64,000 nt of DNA from Paenibacillus baekrokdamisoli (GTDB lineage Bacteria; Bacillota; Bacilli; Paenibacillales; Paenibacillaceae): positions 3,162,001 through 3,226,000 of the forward strand of contig NZ_AP019308.1 of NCBI RefSeq assembly GCF_003945345.1. Reading direction: 5' to 3'. Below are positions 36,438 through 47,874 of this stretch, piece after piece. Each line of letters opens with the position of its first letter. The first letter of the stretch is position 1. The notes below the pieces were generated by a model. That model was not told where the DNA came from. It made no database searches and worked only from the letters and a program-made list of their open reading frames with translations. The position numbers were made by a program, and so were the translations under genes.

Positions 36438-38294
36438 ATGTCTATGCTTGACCCCCGGCGGCTGTTACATATGAAGCCGTTTGTTTTTTTTACGCTTATA
36501 TTACTAATAAAAAGTACCTTGGCTTATTTTGTTATTTTTGATGGTGGACCTTCATGGACCATTCTCGTCACGGAAATCCCCTTTGTTTGGCTGCTGTTCT
36601 GTGTCATTGAATGGTTTGCTACAAAGAAGAAGCTTGCTCTGTATATGGTCGTGAATTTCATCGTGACCGCCATCCTCTTTGCAGCTATTATGTACTACAA
36701 ATATTTTGGTATTATCGTTACGTACCATGCACTCGAGCAGGTCAATCAGGTAACAGCGGTAAAGGATAGTGTTTTCTCACTGCTGGCCCCGTACTACTTG
36801 TTTATCTTTCTAGATATCTTCATTATCGGCTTCGTACTCTTCAGGAAAAAAAGAGCTCAGGTCTGGAAGACCATGAGTATGAAGAAGCTGAATATGAAGG
36901 TGGTCACCTCTTTATTTGTTCTTTCATTAGCACTGATCTTAATTAGTATTTTGCCAAATCGAGCAAGTATGAACGAAATTGTTAAAGCGGAAGAAATGGG
37001 CATCCTAAATTACGAGTTATATACGATATTTGCGCGTGAGGAAATCCCTTATATTGCTCCCAAAGACATCAACCAGCAAGCCATTAATACGTTAAAAGGC
37101 ATTCAAGAGCCTGTCGTATCTCAGTATTGGGATGCTGCCAAAGGGAAAAATGTCATCATTCTGCAATTGGAGGCCTTCCAAAATTTCCTTATTGGACTAA
37201 GTATCGATGGCCATGAAGTCACACCAAATATGAATAAACTCGCCAAAGAAAATTTCTACTTTCCGCATTTCTATCAGCAGGTCGGTCAGGGTAATACCTC
37301 TGATGCTGAGTTTGTCGTTAACACCTCTTTCTATACGCCACCGAGGGGTGCTGCAACCGTAGTTTATGCAAACAAGCAACTGCCTAGTCTGCCTAAGCTT
37401 ATGAGTCAGAATGGCTATAAGACGGCAACCTTTCACACAAATTTCGTGAACTTCTGGAATCGCGACCAGCTCTATAAAGCACTTGGCTTTGACCGATATT
37501 ATGATCAGGAGTTCTTTGGTCAGGAAGATACCGTATTCTTCGGACCTTCTGATGAGCAGCTATATAAAAAGACATCTGCAGAGCTTGAGAAGATCAGCCA
37601 GTCTGGTCAGCCTTTTTACTCACAACTGATCTCGATGACCGCTCACCACCCTTTCAGCATACCTGAGAGCAAGTACAAAATGACTTTGCCAGACCGTTAT
37701 GAAGGTACTTTCGTCGGTGATTATATTCGTGCTCAGAACTATGCCGATTATGCAATTGGACTCTTTATCAAAGATCTTCAGGAGCGCGGCTTATGGGATA
37801 AAAGTGTCATTCTTATTTATGGGGATCATCTGGGCCTTCCGATCTATTCACTAACTAGTGATGATAAAGCATTAATGGAGGAAATATACGGACATGAGTA
37901 TGGATTTACCGATATGATTAATATACCGCTGATCATTGCCTCGCCTGGCATAACATCGTCGAAGGTATTCGAACAAATTGGTGCACAGACTGATATACTG
38001 CCAACCATTGCGAACCTTACTGGCGTATCGCTCAAGGATCATATTCATTTCGGTCAAGATTTATTGAACCAGACCTCTAATCTGCTGCCCGAGCGCTATT
38101 ATTTGCCATCAGGCTCCATTATTACCGATAACGAGCTGTTCATTCCAGGAACGGGATTCCAAGATGGCACCCATTATCCATTAGATCGAAAGCTAGAAGA
38201 GAACTCCGTAGCTACCTCGGACCAATATAACCGGGCGCTTGAGCTGCTGAATTACTCAGACAGCTACGTCAAGCAGCTGCCAGATCGCAAATAA
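36438..38294 (+). CDS. LTA synthase family sulfatase-like protein (LtaS type)
   Basis: 618 residues: about five N-terminal membrane helices (first ~13-33), then an extracellular alkaline-phosphatase-like domain. Catalytic plan as in LtaS: Glu245 (ILQLEAF), nucleophile Thr287 (GQGNTSDAEF), and later metal ligands in LIYGDHLG. The family transfers glycerol-phosphate from phosphatidylglycerol to build or prime lipoteichoic acid. It stands alone between its own promoter and terminator. Which of the LtaS paralogue types it represents cannot be told from the window. Confidence 0.88.
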   Translation: MSMLDPRRLLHMKPFVFFTLILLIKSTLAYFVIFDGGPSWTILVTEIPFVWLLFCVIEWFATKKKLALYMVVNFIVTAILFAAIMYYKYFGIIVTYHALEQVNQVTAVKDSVFSLLAPYYLFIFLDIFIIGFVLFRKKRAQVWKTMSMKKLNMKVVTSLFVLSLALILISILPNRASMNEIVKAEEMGILNYELYTIFAREEIPYIAPKDINQQAINTLKGIQEPVVSQYWDAAKGKNVIILQLEAFQNFLIGLSIDGHEVTPNMNKLAKENFYFPHFYQQVGQGNTSDAEFVVNTSFYTPPRGAATVVYANKQLPSLPKLMSQNGYKTATFHTNFVNFWNRDQLYKALGFDRYYDQEFFGQEDTVFFGPSDEQLYKKTSAELEKISQSGQPFYSQLISMTAHHPFSIPESKYKMTLPDRYEGTFVGDYIRAQNYADYAIGLFIKDLQERGLWDKSVILIYGDHLGLPIYSLTSDDKALMEEIYGHEYGFTDMINIPLIIASPGITSSKVFEQIGAQTDILPTIANLTGVSLKDHIHFGQDLLNQTSNLLPERYYLPSGSIITDNELFIPGTGFQDGTHYPLDRKLEENSVATSDQYNRALELLNYSDSYVKQLPDRK

Positions 38295-38337
38295 ATAAAC
38301 GTCTAACCATTCATAATTAAATTACGTCTAACCTGTC

Positions 38338-38387
38338 AAAACACCGTTAAATCTGGGGTCACTTCCCCTAAATTTAATGGTGTTTTT
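38338..38387 (+). terminator. terminator of the LtaS-like gene
   Basis: AACACCGTTAAAT and ATTTAATGGTGTT pair with an inner GGGG/CCCC helper stem, followed by a T-run. Confidence 0.75.
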
Positions 38388-38471
38388 CCCTGTGTAGAGA
38401 GTAGAAATACAGTCCTTTCCCTCTTTTTAAAAAAATATTATTAGAAAAAAAGTGAAATACTGGTTTTAATT

Positions 38472-38500
38472 TAGACAATTTTTTGCTATTATTCTAGAAT
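38472..38500 (+). promoter_or_regulatory. promoter of the DUF2167 gene
   Basis: TAGACA (38472-38477), 17-base spacer, TAGAAT (38495-38500); each hexamer is 5 of 6 against consensus. Confidence 0.6.
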
Positions 38501-38537
38501 AATATTAATCATACTAAATGAATGGGGCCAATTAACC

Positions 38538-39566
38538 GTGCAAGCATTACAAAAAAGCAAGTATCTCTTCCAAATTTTATTACTAAGCTTTATGATTGTT
38601 ATTCTTCCAGTCTCAGCTTTTGCTGAAGGAGAGAACAGCAATTCAACAACGACAACCGAGAATTCATTACAATGGATTGATGGTACGGGGCAGACGATTG
38701 AACTAGGTGATGGGCTGGCTCAGCTGAAGTTACCTAAGGGTTATAGTTTCTTAGATAAAGAAAATACGAAAGCCTACGAACAACAAAACGGCAGTATTCC
38801 TACCGGCGATGAATTAGGAGCGATTTTTCCATACAATGATAACGAGGAAGAGAACTGGGTTGTCTATTTCGATTATTTGGAGCCCGGGCATGTATCTGAT
38901 GATGAGAAGGTATCCATCGACGCCGATGACCTTTTGCAAAGCTATAAGGACGGCACAGAAGAGAATAACAAAAAGCAAGATGAGAAGAACTGGCTTTATG
39001 TAGATGCTTGGGATGTAGCTCCCTTTTATGATGAGAAGCTTAAGAGCTTATCGTGGTCATTGCTATTGCATGATGCAGCTGGCAACAAGCTGTTGAACTA
39101 TAATGTTCGGATACTAACTAGAGAGGGCTATATTTCTGCCATTCTCGTCTCCGATCCTGAGCATCTAGCGGCAGACCGCAAAACCTTCGTGAACTCGGTT
39201 CTTCCCGCTCTCACCTTGAAGGAAGGCAAACGTTATGAGGATTATGTTAAGGGCACCGACAAAGCCTCCAAATATGGTTTGACCGCACTTATATTAGGCG
39301 GAGGTGGACTTATAGTTGCTAAGAAGGTCGGCCTTATCGCATTGATTGTACTGTTCGCCAAAAAGTTTGGGATTATCGTCATCGCTGGAGGCGCTGCCTT
39401 ATGGAGATGGTTGCGTGGTCGATCCGCGAAGAAAGCTGCTGTAAGAGAGCAAGCAGAAGCTTTGGACCAACAATATGCGCCAGTAGCAGCAGCGAGCGAA
39501 GTCATAGAGGAAACCGCAGTTACTAAACCCGATTTGATCAAACACCCGGACAACGTCAAGAAGTAG
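38538..39566 (+). CDS. DUF2167 family membrane protein
   Basis: 342 residues from a GTG start (GGGG upstream). Signal or anchor 10-30 (ending VSAFAEG), an extracytoplasmic domain of about 200 residues (GLAQLKLPKGYSFLDKENT, WVVYFDYLEPGHVSDDE), then a Gly-rich hydrophobic hairpin (~250-290) and a cytoplasmic basic tail. This is the DUF2167 layout; function is unknown. It is convergent with the hydrolase gene over a shared terminator. Confidence 0.82.
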   Translation: MQALQKSKYLFQILLLSFMIVILPVSAFAEGENSNSTTTTENSLQWIDGTGQTIELGDGLAQLKLPKGYSFLDKENTKAYEQQNGSIPTGDELGAIFPYNDNEEENWVVYFDYLEPGHVSDDEKVSIDADDLLQSYKDGTEENNKKQDEKNWLYVDAWDVAPFYDEKLKSLSWSLLLHDAAGNKLLNYNVRILTREGYISAILVSDPEHLAADRKTFVNSVLPALTLKEGKRYEDYVKGTDKASKYGLTALILGGGGLIVAKKVGLIALIVLFAKKFGIIVIAGGAALWRWLRGRSAKKAAVREQAEALDQQYAPVAAASEVIEETAVTKPDLIKHPDNVKK

Positions 39567-39603
39567 TAGAATGAATTAGAGGCCTACATAGCCTATAATA
39601 GGA

Positions 39604-39632
39604 AACCTCCGAATGCCCGGCATTCGGAGGTT
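39604..39632. terminator. bidirectional terminator
   Basis: AACCTCCGAATG, loop CCCGG, CATTCGGAGGTT, then TCTTTGTTT on the plus strand. It serves the convergent DUF2167 and hydrolase genes. Confidence 0.8.
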
Positions 39633-39638
39633 CTTTGT

Positions 39639-40427
39639 TTATTTCAGCTTGTTTAACCAGCTGTTCATCGCCTTCACCAGCTGATCCTGCTGCTCTTTCT
39701 CCGAAATAGATGGACGTTTATCACCTCGGTGCTTATCGTAGGAGGCGAATTGAGCATGATTACCACCCTCAATGGATACATATTCCGCCTCTGCAGGCAA
39801 GTTCTTCTTGTCTTTCTCCCAGGATGTCCAGTCTAATATCCCATCTTTACTTGCCGTAAGCTGAAGGACTGGAAGTCCCTTCTGGTTTAGTTTGCCCTTC
39901 GAATCAGCATAAGAGGCAAGAAAGAAGACTCCTTTCAGCTTATCTGCATGCTCTGCTGCGTAACGAGCTGCTATTGCGCCACCCAAAGAATGTCCACCTA
40001 TGACGAAGGTCTTCCCAGGATGCTCATCTATGATACGATCTGCCCGATTCTTGCCAAGAACAGCCAAATCAAGCGGCATCTTGATGATGTATACCGTATG
40101 ACCAGACTCCGCAAGCTTTGCTGCCCATGCAGAATAGCTCGCTGGTTCTACTAAAGCACCTGGATAGATGATTACGGAAGGACCTATCGCCTTACCATTT
40201 GGCTGAAAGGTCAGTCTATCTTCTTGCTCGATGAATCTTATCTTGGCGTTTGTATGCATAGCTGCCTGCGCATTTGCATTCGGATTATAAATAAGGCGAT
40301 AATAGACAACTAAACCAATTATGAAGAACACGACCAACAGACCTATTATCCATAATGCGATACGTTTTCTCCGTCCTGCTTTTCTTCGCGTCGTGCTGAA
40401 GATTCTTCTCTCCGTTCTTCTCACCAC
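39639..40427 (-). CDS. membrane-anchored alpha/beta hydrolase
   Basis: 262 residues: a basic N-terminus, one membrane helix (~23-43), then an alpha/beta-hydrolase domain with nucleophile S147 in GGHSLGG, Asp in LTASKDGILD and His in GGNHAQF. The oxyanion strand is VIIYPGALVEP, typical of the Firmicute alpha/beta-hydrolase_5 group, whose substrates are unknown. It starts at GTG; two successive GTG codons (40427 and 40424) lie after AGGAGG and either may be used. Confidence 0.8.
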   Translation of the reverse strand: MVRRTERRIFSTTRRKAGRRKRIALWIIGLLVVFFIIGLVVYYRLIYNPNANAQAAMHTNAKIRFIEQEDRLTFQPNGKAIGPSVIIYPGALVEPASYSAWAAKLAESGHTVYIIKMPLDLAVLGKNRADRIIDEHPGKTFVIGGHSLGGAIAARYAAEHADKLKGVFFLASYADSKGKLNQKGLPVLQLTASKDGILDWTSWEKDKKNLPAEAEYVSIEGGNHAQFASYDKHRGDKRPSISEKEQQDQLVKAMNSWLNKLK

Positions 40428-40601
40428 ATAGCCTCCTCTTCATCTCTTACCATTTTCTCCAGCTTTTTCGCATTCAACCCTTAGTCGAACTGCATCGCTC
40501 GTTGATATTGTAGTAGAAAAATGAACATATCAATCTTTCTCTCCCCATACATATAGGTATGAAGCATAAAACCAATTTCTTTACCAAGGGGGACGCCTCC
40601 A

Positions 40602-42035
40602 TTGCGCCAGGATGAAGTAAAAGCATTGGAATATGCGATTGATGAGATAACAGAAATCGCTGCAGGGTTCGGTCTTGATTTCTACCCGATGAGGTATGAA
40701 ATTTGTCCGGCGGACATTATTTACACTTTCGGTGCCTATGGAATGCCAACACGCTTCAGCCACTGGAGCTTCGGCAAAACATTTAACAAGATGAAAATGC
40801 AGTATGATTTTGGACTTAGTAAAATTTATGAGCTCGTCATTAACTCCAATCCCTGCTATGCCTTTCTGCTTGATGGCAACTCCCTAATTCAGAACAAGCT
40901 AATCGTTGCTCACGTCCTTGCACACTGTGATTTCTTCAAGAACAATGCCCGTTTCGGCAACACAAACCGTAACATGGTGGAGAGTATGTCGGCCACTGCT
41001 GAGCGCGTAAGCCAGTACGAGATACTATACGGAACAGAAGCTGTCGAGAAGTTCATTGATGCGATTCTGGCTATTCAAGAGCATGTTGATCCTACATTAA
41101 TTAAACCCTATCAGCTCGACAAATCGCATTATATTGAAATGCTGAGCAAGGATAAATTAAACAGTACACCACCCTTGAATACCGGTTACGAGGATCTGTG
41201 GACGCTTGAGGCAAGCGATCAGTTGAATAAATCCAATGACACTGATTCGAAAAAATTCCCACCCAAGCCGGAGAAGGATCTCCTCTGGTTCATTGAGGAA
41301 TATTCACCCCAGCTGCAGGATTGGCAGCGTGATATTCTGACCATGCTTCGCGATGAAATGCTCTATTTCTGGCCGCAGATCGAGACCAAAATCATGAACG
41401 AAGGCTGGGCTTCGTATTGGCATCAACGCATTATCCGAGAGCTAGATCTCACAAGCGAAGAAACAATTGAATTCGCGATGCTTAACTCGTCCGTCGTGCA
41501 GCCATCCCGGCACGGCCTGAATCCTTATTATCTAGGCGTCAAAATCTTCGAGGATATCGAAAAGCGCTACGATAATCCGACGAAAGAAGAGCAGGACCGC
41601 TTAGGACGCAAGCCCGGCCTTGGCCGTGAGAAAATGTTCGAGGTGCGTGAGTTTGACTCTGACATCTCGTTTCTTCGCAATTACTTGACCAAGAAGCTCG
41701 TTGAGGATCTGGACTTATATGTCTTCGAGAAGAAAGGCGCCGAGTGGAAGATTACAGACAAAACGTGGGAGTCAGTTCGTGACCAGCTTGTCTATTCCAA
41801 GGTCAACGGCGGCTTCCCGAATATTGTCGTCACCGATGGTGATTTCAACCGGGTCGGAGAATTGTTCCTCCATCACCAATACGAAGGCGTAGAGCTGGAT
41901 CTCAAATATGTCGAACGCACCTTGCCTCACGTTGTTGCCCTATGGGGAAAATCGGTTCATCTCGAGACCATTGTCGAGGATAAACGCATTGTGTTCAGCT
42001 GCGATGGCAAGAAGACGAGCCGCAAGTTTATTTAA
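40602..42035 (+). CDS. SpoVR family protein
   Basis: 477 residues, full length for SpoVR ([42 protein letters not shown] and the C-terminal [14 protein letters not shown]). SpoVR is needed for normal spore cortex in B. subtilis; homologues in many bacteria go with PrkA and YhbH/YeaH. PrkA is encoded 4 kb away here, but no YhbH gene is visible. It starts with TTG behind AAGGGGG. A near copy of its 3' end and terminator occurs at 43719-43813. Confidence 0.92.
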   Translation: MRQDEVKALEYAIDEITEIAAGFGLDFYPMRYEICPADIIYTFGAYGMPTRFSHWSFGKTFNKMKMQYDFGLSKIYELVINSNPCYAFLLDGNSLIQNKLIVAHVLAHCDFFKNNARFGNTNRNMVESMSATAERVSQYEILYGTEAVEKFIDAILAIQEHVDPTLIKPYQLDKSHYIEMLSKDKLNSTPPLNTGYEDLWTLEASDQLNKSNDTDSKKFPPKPEKDLLWFIEEYSPQLQDWQRDILTMLRDEMLYFWPQIETKIMNEGWASYWHQRIIRELDLTSEETIEFAMLNSSVVQPSRHGLNPYYLGVKIFEDIEKRYDNPTKEEQDRLGRKPGLGREKMFEVREFDSDISFLRNYLTKKLVEDLDLYVFEKKGAEWKITDKTWESVRDQLVYSKVNGGFPNIVVTDGDFNRVGELFLHHQYEGVELDLKYVERTLPHVVALWGKSVHLETIVEDKRIVFSCDGKKTSRKFI

Positions 42036-42109
42036 GCGTAAGGTCTATACATGCTCGACCATCTGTTCAGCTTGACCGAGCGTCATACCATAGCAGAAAG
42101 AGCAATCAA

Positions 42110-42142
42110 CCGCATGAAAATGCGAATGACTGCTCTTTTTTT
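42110..42142 (+). terminator. spoVR terminator
   Basis: GAGCAATCAACCGCAT pairs with ATGCGAATGACTGCTC, followed by seven T. It is almost the same hairpin as that at 43772-43813. Confidence 0.8.
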
Positions 42143-42200
42143 CATTTGCTTGGGTCAAATGAGCCTGTTGAGAATTGTTATCCCCGACTTGTTGTTCTTG

Positions 42201-42767
42201 TTATTCCAGACTGAACAGACTGTTCATTGGCACCTGTAAATCTTTAAATACGATGGATTGGATTGTTTCCTGCTCCGTATACAAATGCCGTATTGTGTAT
42301 CTGCCATCCTGCAGCGCATACACATGAACCGTCCGATTGCCAGGATCGATAATCCAATATTCTTGCACCCCATATTTCTGATAAAGGTTGAATTTCTCAT
42401 TGAAGTCATTCAAAGCGGTGGATGGGGACAGCACTTCAATGATCAATACAGGTGAACCATGATATCCATTCTTTGATATTTGATCCTTAGAGCAAACAAC
42501 CGAGAGATCGGGCTGCGTGATATGATCGGGTGATTCGTAATCTTTATCTTCACTGAAAAACACATCAAATGGAGCCACAAACACATAGCAATTCCGGTTC
42601 TGGAAGAACGTCCCTAGAGCGAAGTTAATTTCACCTACTATAAATTGATGCAATGAGGTTGGAGCAGGAGACATATTATAGGCTTTACCGTTAATTAACT
42701 CCCAAGTTCCGTCCCAGGTCAGCCAATCTTGATAGGTATGAATTTTCTTCCCATCCGGATTTAACAC
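42201..42767 (-). CDS. Uma2 family (PD-(D/E)XK fold) putative endonuclease
   Basis: 188 residues from GTG 42767 (GGAGGTC upstream). Uma2/DUF820 signature: WELINGKAYNMSPAPTSLHQ, ITQPDLSVVCSKDQ and PVLIIEVLSPSTALNDFNEKFNLYQKYGVQEYWIIDP, with the D..E.. nuclease-like core kept. The family is very common in cyanobacteria and Firmicutes; its biological role is not settled. It lies antisense between the two spoVR 3'-end copies. Confidence 0.85.
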   Translation of the reverse strand: MLNPDGKKIHTYQDWLTWDGTWELINGKAYNMSPAPTSLHQFIVGEINFALGTFFQNRNCYVFVAPFDVFFSEDKDYESPDHITQPDLSVVCSKDQISKNGYHGSPVLIIEVLSPSTALNDFNEKFNLYQKYGVQEYWIIDPGNRTVHVYALQDGRYTIRHLYTEQETIQSIVFKDLQVPMNSLFSLE

Positions 42768-43058
42768 TGTTTTCGACCTCCTTCTGATTTTGCTTATGAT
42801 AATTATCTAATTGTACAATGATCAAGCAGTTCGTTGCTAAACATTACTCGCTCATTAAGATCAGTATTTAATCGATTAATAATGCTTTTCTCCCAAAAAT
42901 TCTGATAGAGGGTCCAACAATGACAACCTTGAAGTTGAAGGATTAAACAAGCATCCAAAGGCAAAGCTTCATTGCGCTAAGCTGCTTGAGACTTATCAAT
43001 TCGCGTGTTAGGAGACAGCTATTGTGGTAAAATGGTTACAAAGAGGATGGTGATTCGC

Positions 43059-43361
43059 ATGTCCCTATCAAAAGATACATTTGAACAAAGCTTAAGGAAT
43101 AAATCTGTAGTTGAGCTCGAGGATCTTATACATCTGATCGAGGATCACTTCGGATATCAAGTTCAATTAACCCGAAAAGACGAAGAGTCATCTCTGTCAA
43201 ACGAACAAAAGAAAAAGCTAACCTCCATTATATTCAAAGATCCTGACGTCTTCAATCAGCTTTCACAAGCGGAAAAGGACCGGCAGGAAGGCATCTCAAC
43301 CTATAGCGACAGCGAGGAAGAATTCGTCCAATTTCTGGATGAGATCAAGCATGATAAGTAA
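43059..43361 (+). CDS. putative antitoxin of a toxin-antitoxin pair
   Basis: 100 residues, acidic and helical (NKSVVELEDLIHLIEDHFGY; EKDRQEGISTYSDSEEEFVQFLDEI). Not matched to a named family. Its 3' end overlaps the next gene by 11 bases, the order and size (small acidic first, small basic second) fit a type II antitoxin. ATG 43059 sits behind AGGATGGTGAT; earlier in-frame ATGs at 43005 and 43032 have weaker signals. Confidence 0.5.
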   Translation: MSLSKDTFEQSLRNKSVVELEDLIHLIEDHFGYQVQLTRKDEESSLSNEQKKKLTSIIFKDPDVFNQLSQAEKDRQEGISTYSDSEEEFVQFLDEIKHDK

Positions 43362-43674
43362 ACATTACAAAGTTCTCTGGTCGAGTTACGCGCGTGTTGC
43401 TCTCGCTCACATGCAGCCTTTCAAAGTGGATGCGATGAGCATATTCCGACGATCCAAATCGGTATTATCCTCTGCCCCTCATGAAAAAGCATATGGCATT
43501 TCGGATTTTCCTGGATTTGCGTTTAATGGCTATTCATGGACTCTTATTGGTAATACTATCGTGATTTACAAAGTCGATCATGCCCTGCGAGAAGTGTATG
43601 TGGATGCCTGTTATTTTGCCAATACCGGTACTGCACATCACATATTTTGGGGAATTGATCCGGATGAAGAATAA
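43351..43674 (+). CDS. putative RelE/ParE-like toxin
   Basis: 107 residues. The ATG lies inside the antitoxin gene (11-base overlap). It has the ParE/RelE pattern: an N-terminal strand YKVLWSSYARVALAHM with following helices, and a C-terminal sheet of the kind GNTIVIYKVDHALREVYVDACYF, similar to the usual GNYRIIYxIDD.xxVxVL. The match is by pattern only. An in-frame ATG at 43339 is less likely. Confidence 0.5.
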   Translation: MISKHYKVLWSSYARVALAHMQPFKVDAMSIFRRSKSVLSSAPHEKAYGISDFPGFAFNGYSWTLIGNTIVIYKVDHALREVYVDACYFANTGTAHHIFWGIDPDEE

Positions 43675-43718
43675 AGCCAAGAAACATACAGCGCGATCTG
43701 ACTTTCTTGGTATTTTCC

Positions 43719-43765
43719 TGAATATTGTCGTCACGGCCGGAGATTTCAACCAGGTAAAATCATAA
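43719..43765 (+). pseudogene. remnant of a second spoVR 3' end
   Basis: GAATATTGTCGTCAC and GATTTCAACC repeat the DNA of spoVR 41820-41858; the translation FLNIVVTAGDFNQV mirrors [14 protein letters not shown] of SpoVR. A near-identical spoVR-type terminator follows at once, so the last ~55 codons of the gene are missing from this copy. Confidence 0.7.
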
Positions 43766-43771
43766 CAAAAT

Positions 43772-43813
43772 GAGCAGTCAACCGCATGGAAGTGCGAATG
43801 ACTGCTCTTTTTT
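43772..43813 (+). terminator. duplicate spoVR-type terminator
   Basis: GAGCAGTCAACCGCAT pairs with GTGCGAATGACTGCTC, followed by six T; it differs from the first copy at only a few positions. It now ends the toxin gene's transcript. Confidence 0.75.
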
Positions 43814-43897
43814 CATTTTCCGTGTTTAACCCCTCTACCTTTTTCAAATCAACAGTGACCTCAAGGCTCACCTCAAGAATGAGACGCCTGCTCGAAG

Positions 43898-44200
43898 TCA
43901 GCACTGCCTCCTTGCCAATCGCCTACAAAATGATACCCGCTCAAATATCGGCAAGGGACGCCGTTGGTAGTCAAAAGGGATCGTCCGCTCTAGTGGTTCG
44001 GATTGATTCTGAGCATATAAAGTGAACGTGATACCTTCTTCTAGTATTCGCTGCTGCATCGTTGTATGTCTCGCAGCGAGCTCCGGGGGCTTCATGCGGG
44101 CGAATGCTCGATGTACACCCTCATAATGAGAGCGAACAGTTAAATCTTTCTCGATCATCTCGACGTAAAACGAATGTGAATCGTAAGGATTTGACGCAAT
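43898..44200 (-). pseudogene. remnant of a circularly permuted ATP-grasp gene
   Basis: Minus strand reads NPYDSHSFYVEMIEKDLTV, then RSHYEGVHRAFARM, a helix with ELAARH, EEGITFTLY and IPFDYQRRPLP. This matches the N-terminal layout of type 2 circularly permuted ATP-grasp proteins (FFDEM..VR.HY, ELARR, GITFTVY, FPFDLIPR). Identity is lost soon after and the frame ends in a stop; no ATG, GTG or TTG start precedes the conserved part. Only about 90 of the usual ~480 codons remain. Confidence 0.6.
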
Positions 44201-44239
44201 CTATGCCGTCTCTCCTCATTTTCCCATGTAAATATGTGG

Positions 44240-45241
44240 CTACGCTTTCAATTTCTTCAGATCATCCGCAACCTTCTCAATCGTCAGCACAAACGCTGCA
44301 AGCTCCTCCGAACGTGCCGCTTGCTCTCTTGCTTGAACAGCTGTCTGCTCCGACTCCTTGCTGACATTTGATACTTTCCGTTCAATCTCTTCCAGCCGCT
44401 CTTCGATTGTCCCCATGGCTGTTTTTGAAGATGCCGCCAGCTTACGCACTTCATTAGCTACTACCTCAAAGCCTCGGCCTTGGTCACCCGCACGTGCAGC
44501 TTCAATAGCCGCATTCAAGCCTAGTAGATGGGTCTGGTCGGAAATCCCCCGAATAAGTGTCCCTACCTCACCGATGTTATCTACATCCTCTTGCAGAGCG
44601 CTTAGAAGGCGATGGGAATTATCTTGTAATTCAGCCGTTGAAATCGCAGAATCAGCTATAGATTGCGTACTAGCTTCAAGCTCAACAATCATACCGACTA
44701 GACTCTCTACCGCTTCAGTAACCGATAACAATACATGCTGTCTCTCGTCGGCCAAGTCTTGAATATGCTCTTGTTCCTTAAGCATATAAGCTTCAAGGAC
44801 AAGCTGGGAATCCAAATTAAACATCTTGGATAATGAATGAATAACTTTTGTCCACCCATGTGGTAGAACATCACGGAATATTTGGGTGGATATATCCAAA
44901 TAAATCATGTATGCACCCAAATACCAGTTTGTCGTAAGCCCAATACGCGAATGAACCTTACCGATCCGAACCCGATTGTCGATGAATGGTTCATCAATTC
45001 GCCCATCAGCAAGCGACATCCAATACACACGCATCGATTCCTTCAATTGATCAATCGCACTGAACTGCTTCACAATCGCATTCAACTCCGGCTGCTGCTG
45101 AACATGAACATAGAAACGATCCACTACTTCATTAACGACACTCTGAAAGATATCGCGATGGTTGGATAGAAGCGTCAGATCTTCTTCACTTATCCCCATA
45201 AAATCTAACTGTTTCTTTCTACTCTCTGTAACATTAATCAA
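44240..45241 (-). CDS. globin-coupled chemoreceptor (HemAT-like)
   Basis: 333 residues without membrane helices. Residues ~1-170 form a globin sensor domain with proximal His97 in [19 protein letters not shown]. The C-terminal half is a methyl-accepting coiled coil with the hairpin tip [20 protein letters not shown]. This is the plan of HemAT, the soluble oxygen sensor for aerotaxis. The signalling part is short, closer to a minimal single-hairpin receptor. TTG 45241 follows AGAGGG; a TTG ten codons upstream precedes the ribosome site and is unlikely. Confidence 0.85.
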   Translation of the reverse strand: MINVTESRKKQLDFMGISEEDLTLLSNHRDIFQSVVNEVVDRFYVHVQQQPELNAIVKQFSAIDQLKESMRVYWMSLADGRIDEPFIDNRVRIGKVHSRIGLTTNWYLGAYMIYLDISTQIFRDVLPHGWTKVIHSLSKMFNLDSQLVLEAYMLKEQEHIQDLADERQHVLLSVTEAVESLVGMIVELEASTQSIADSAISTAELQDNSHRLLSALQEDVDNIGEVGTLIRGISDQTHLLGLNAAIEAARAGDQGRGFEVVANEVRKLAASSKTAMGTIEERLEEIERKVSNVSKESEQTAVQAREQAARSEELAAFVLTIEKVADDLKKLKA

Positions 45242-45379
45242 GCTTTCCCTCTCCCTTATGCAAAATTCCAAAGTTGGATACCTAGTAATATTATATCTTT
45301 TTGGATATCTAACACTACTATATCTTTATCGGTTAGAAGGGGCTAGTGCCTTAACTAAATGAATCTAAATCGGCAACCT

Positions 45380-45754
45380 TTATCCGGCTATCGCTTTGTA
45401 CTCGGCAAAAGTCTCATTCGATTCACGGATAAGGTACTTCAGTTTGCTCGCGTTGGCAGCGGAGACCGTTGCCCAGAGCTTCTGCCCATCTGACAGCTCA
45501 GCATCCAAGTAAATCTTACGGTCCTCCGGATCATAGTATGTAGCTTTATTGAGATTCACGATCGCATTACGATCCACCTGTAAGTAGCCGAAGCGTTCAA
45601 ATTGAGTATTCAGCTGTGAAGCCGTTTGCGGAAACCGAAACTTTCCCTGCTCTGTTACAAACTCAGGACCATTCTTCGTGGGAATGATCAAACAAATTTC
45701 ATCCATAGTAATGAAGCTGGACTTTCCTTGCTCGTTAAGCATCAGCATTTTCAC
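45380..45754 (-). CDS. LytTR DNA-binding domain protein
   Basis: 124 residues consisting of little more than a LytTR domain (MDEICLIIPTKNGPEFVTEQ, FERFGYLQVDRNAIVNLNKATYY-type core, ending with a strand and helix). No receiver domain, so it is a stand-alone regulator or needs a partner. GTG 45754 lies 9 bases after GGAGG. It lies between two minus-strand genes with gaps of over 100 bases, so probably its own unit. Confidence 0.8.
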   Translation of the reverse strand: MKMLMLNEQGKSSFITMDEICLIIPTKNGPEFVTEQGKFRFPQTASQLNTQFERFGYLQVDRNAIVNLNKATYYDPEDRKIYLDAELSDGQKLWATVSAANASKLKYLIRESNETFAEYKAIAG

Positions 45755-45875
45755 TCGGACATACCTCCAATGAAATAGGAACTTATGTTCTTATTTTACC
45801 ATGTTGTATACGTTTATTCACTACAGTTTCCACATTTATTTTGTTAGCTTATTATGCAGCAGCTTCCTCCCCATA

Positions 45876-45910
45876 CAAAAAGCCGCAGTGCGCACAAGCA
45901 CACTACGGCC
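45876..45910 (-). terminator. prkA terminator
   Basis: Minus strand: GCCGTAGTGTGC, loop TTGT, GCGCACTGCGGC, then TTTTTG. It lies ~65 bases after the prkA stop, beyond the heptamer repeat. Confidence 0.75.
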
Positions 45911-45917
45911 TCTAATC

Positions 45918-47874
<1,957 letters not shown>

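Noticed and set aside
42900..43014. Short open segment upstream of the antitoxin gene (HPKAKLHCAKLLETYQF)
   Set aside because: It looks protein-like but has no start, no family match and only ~35 codons; too little to call even a pseudogene.
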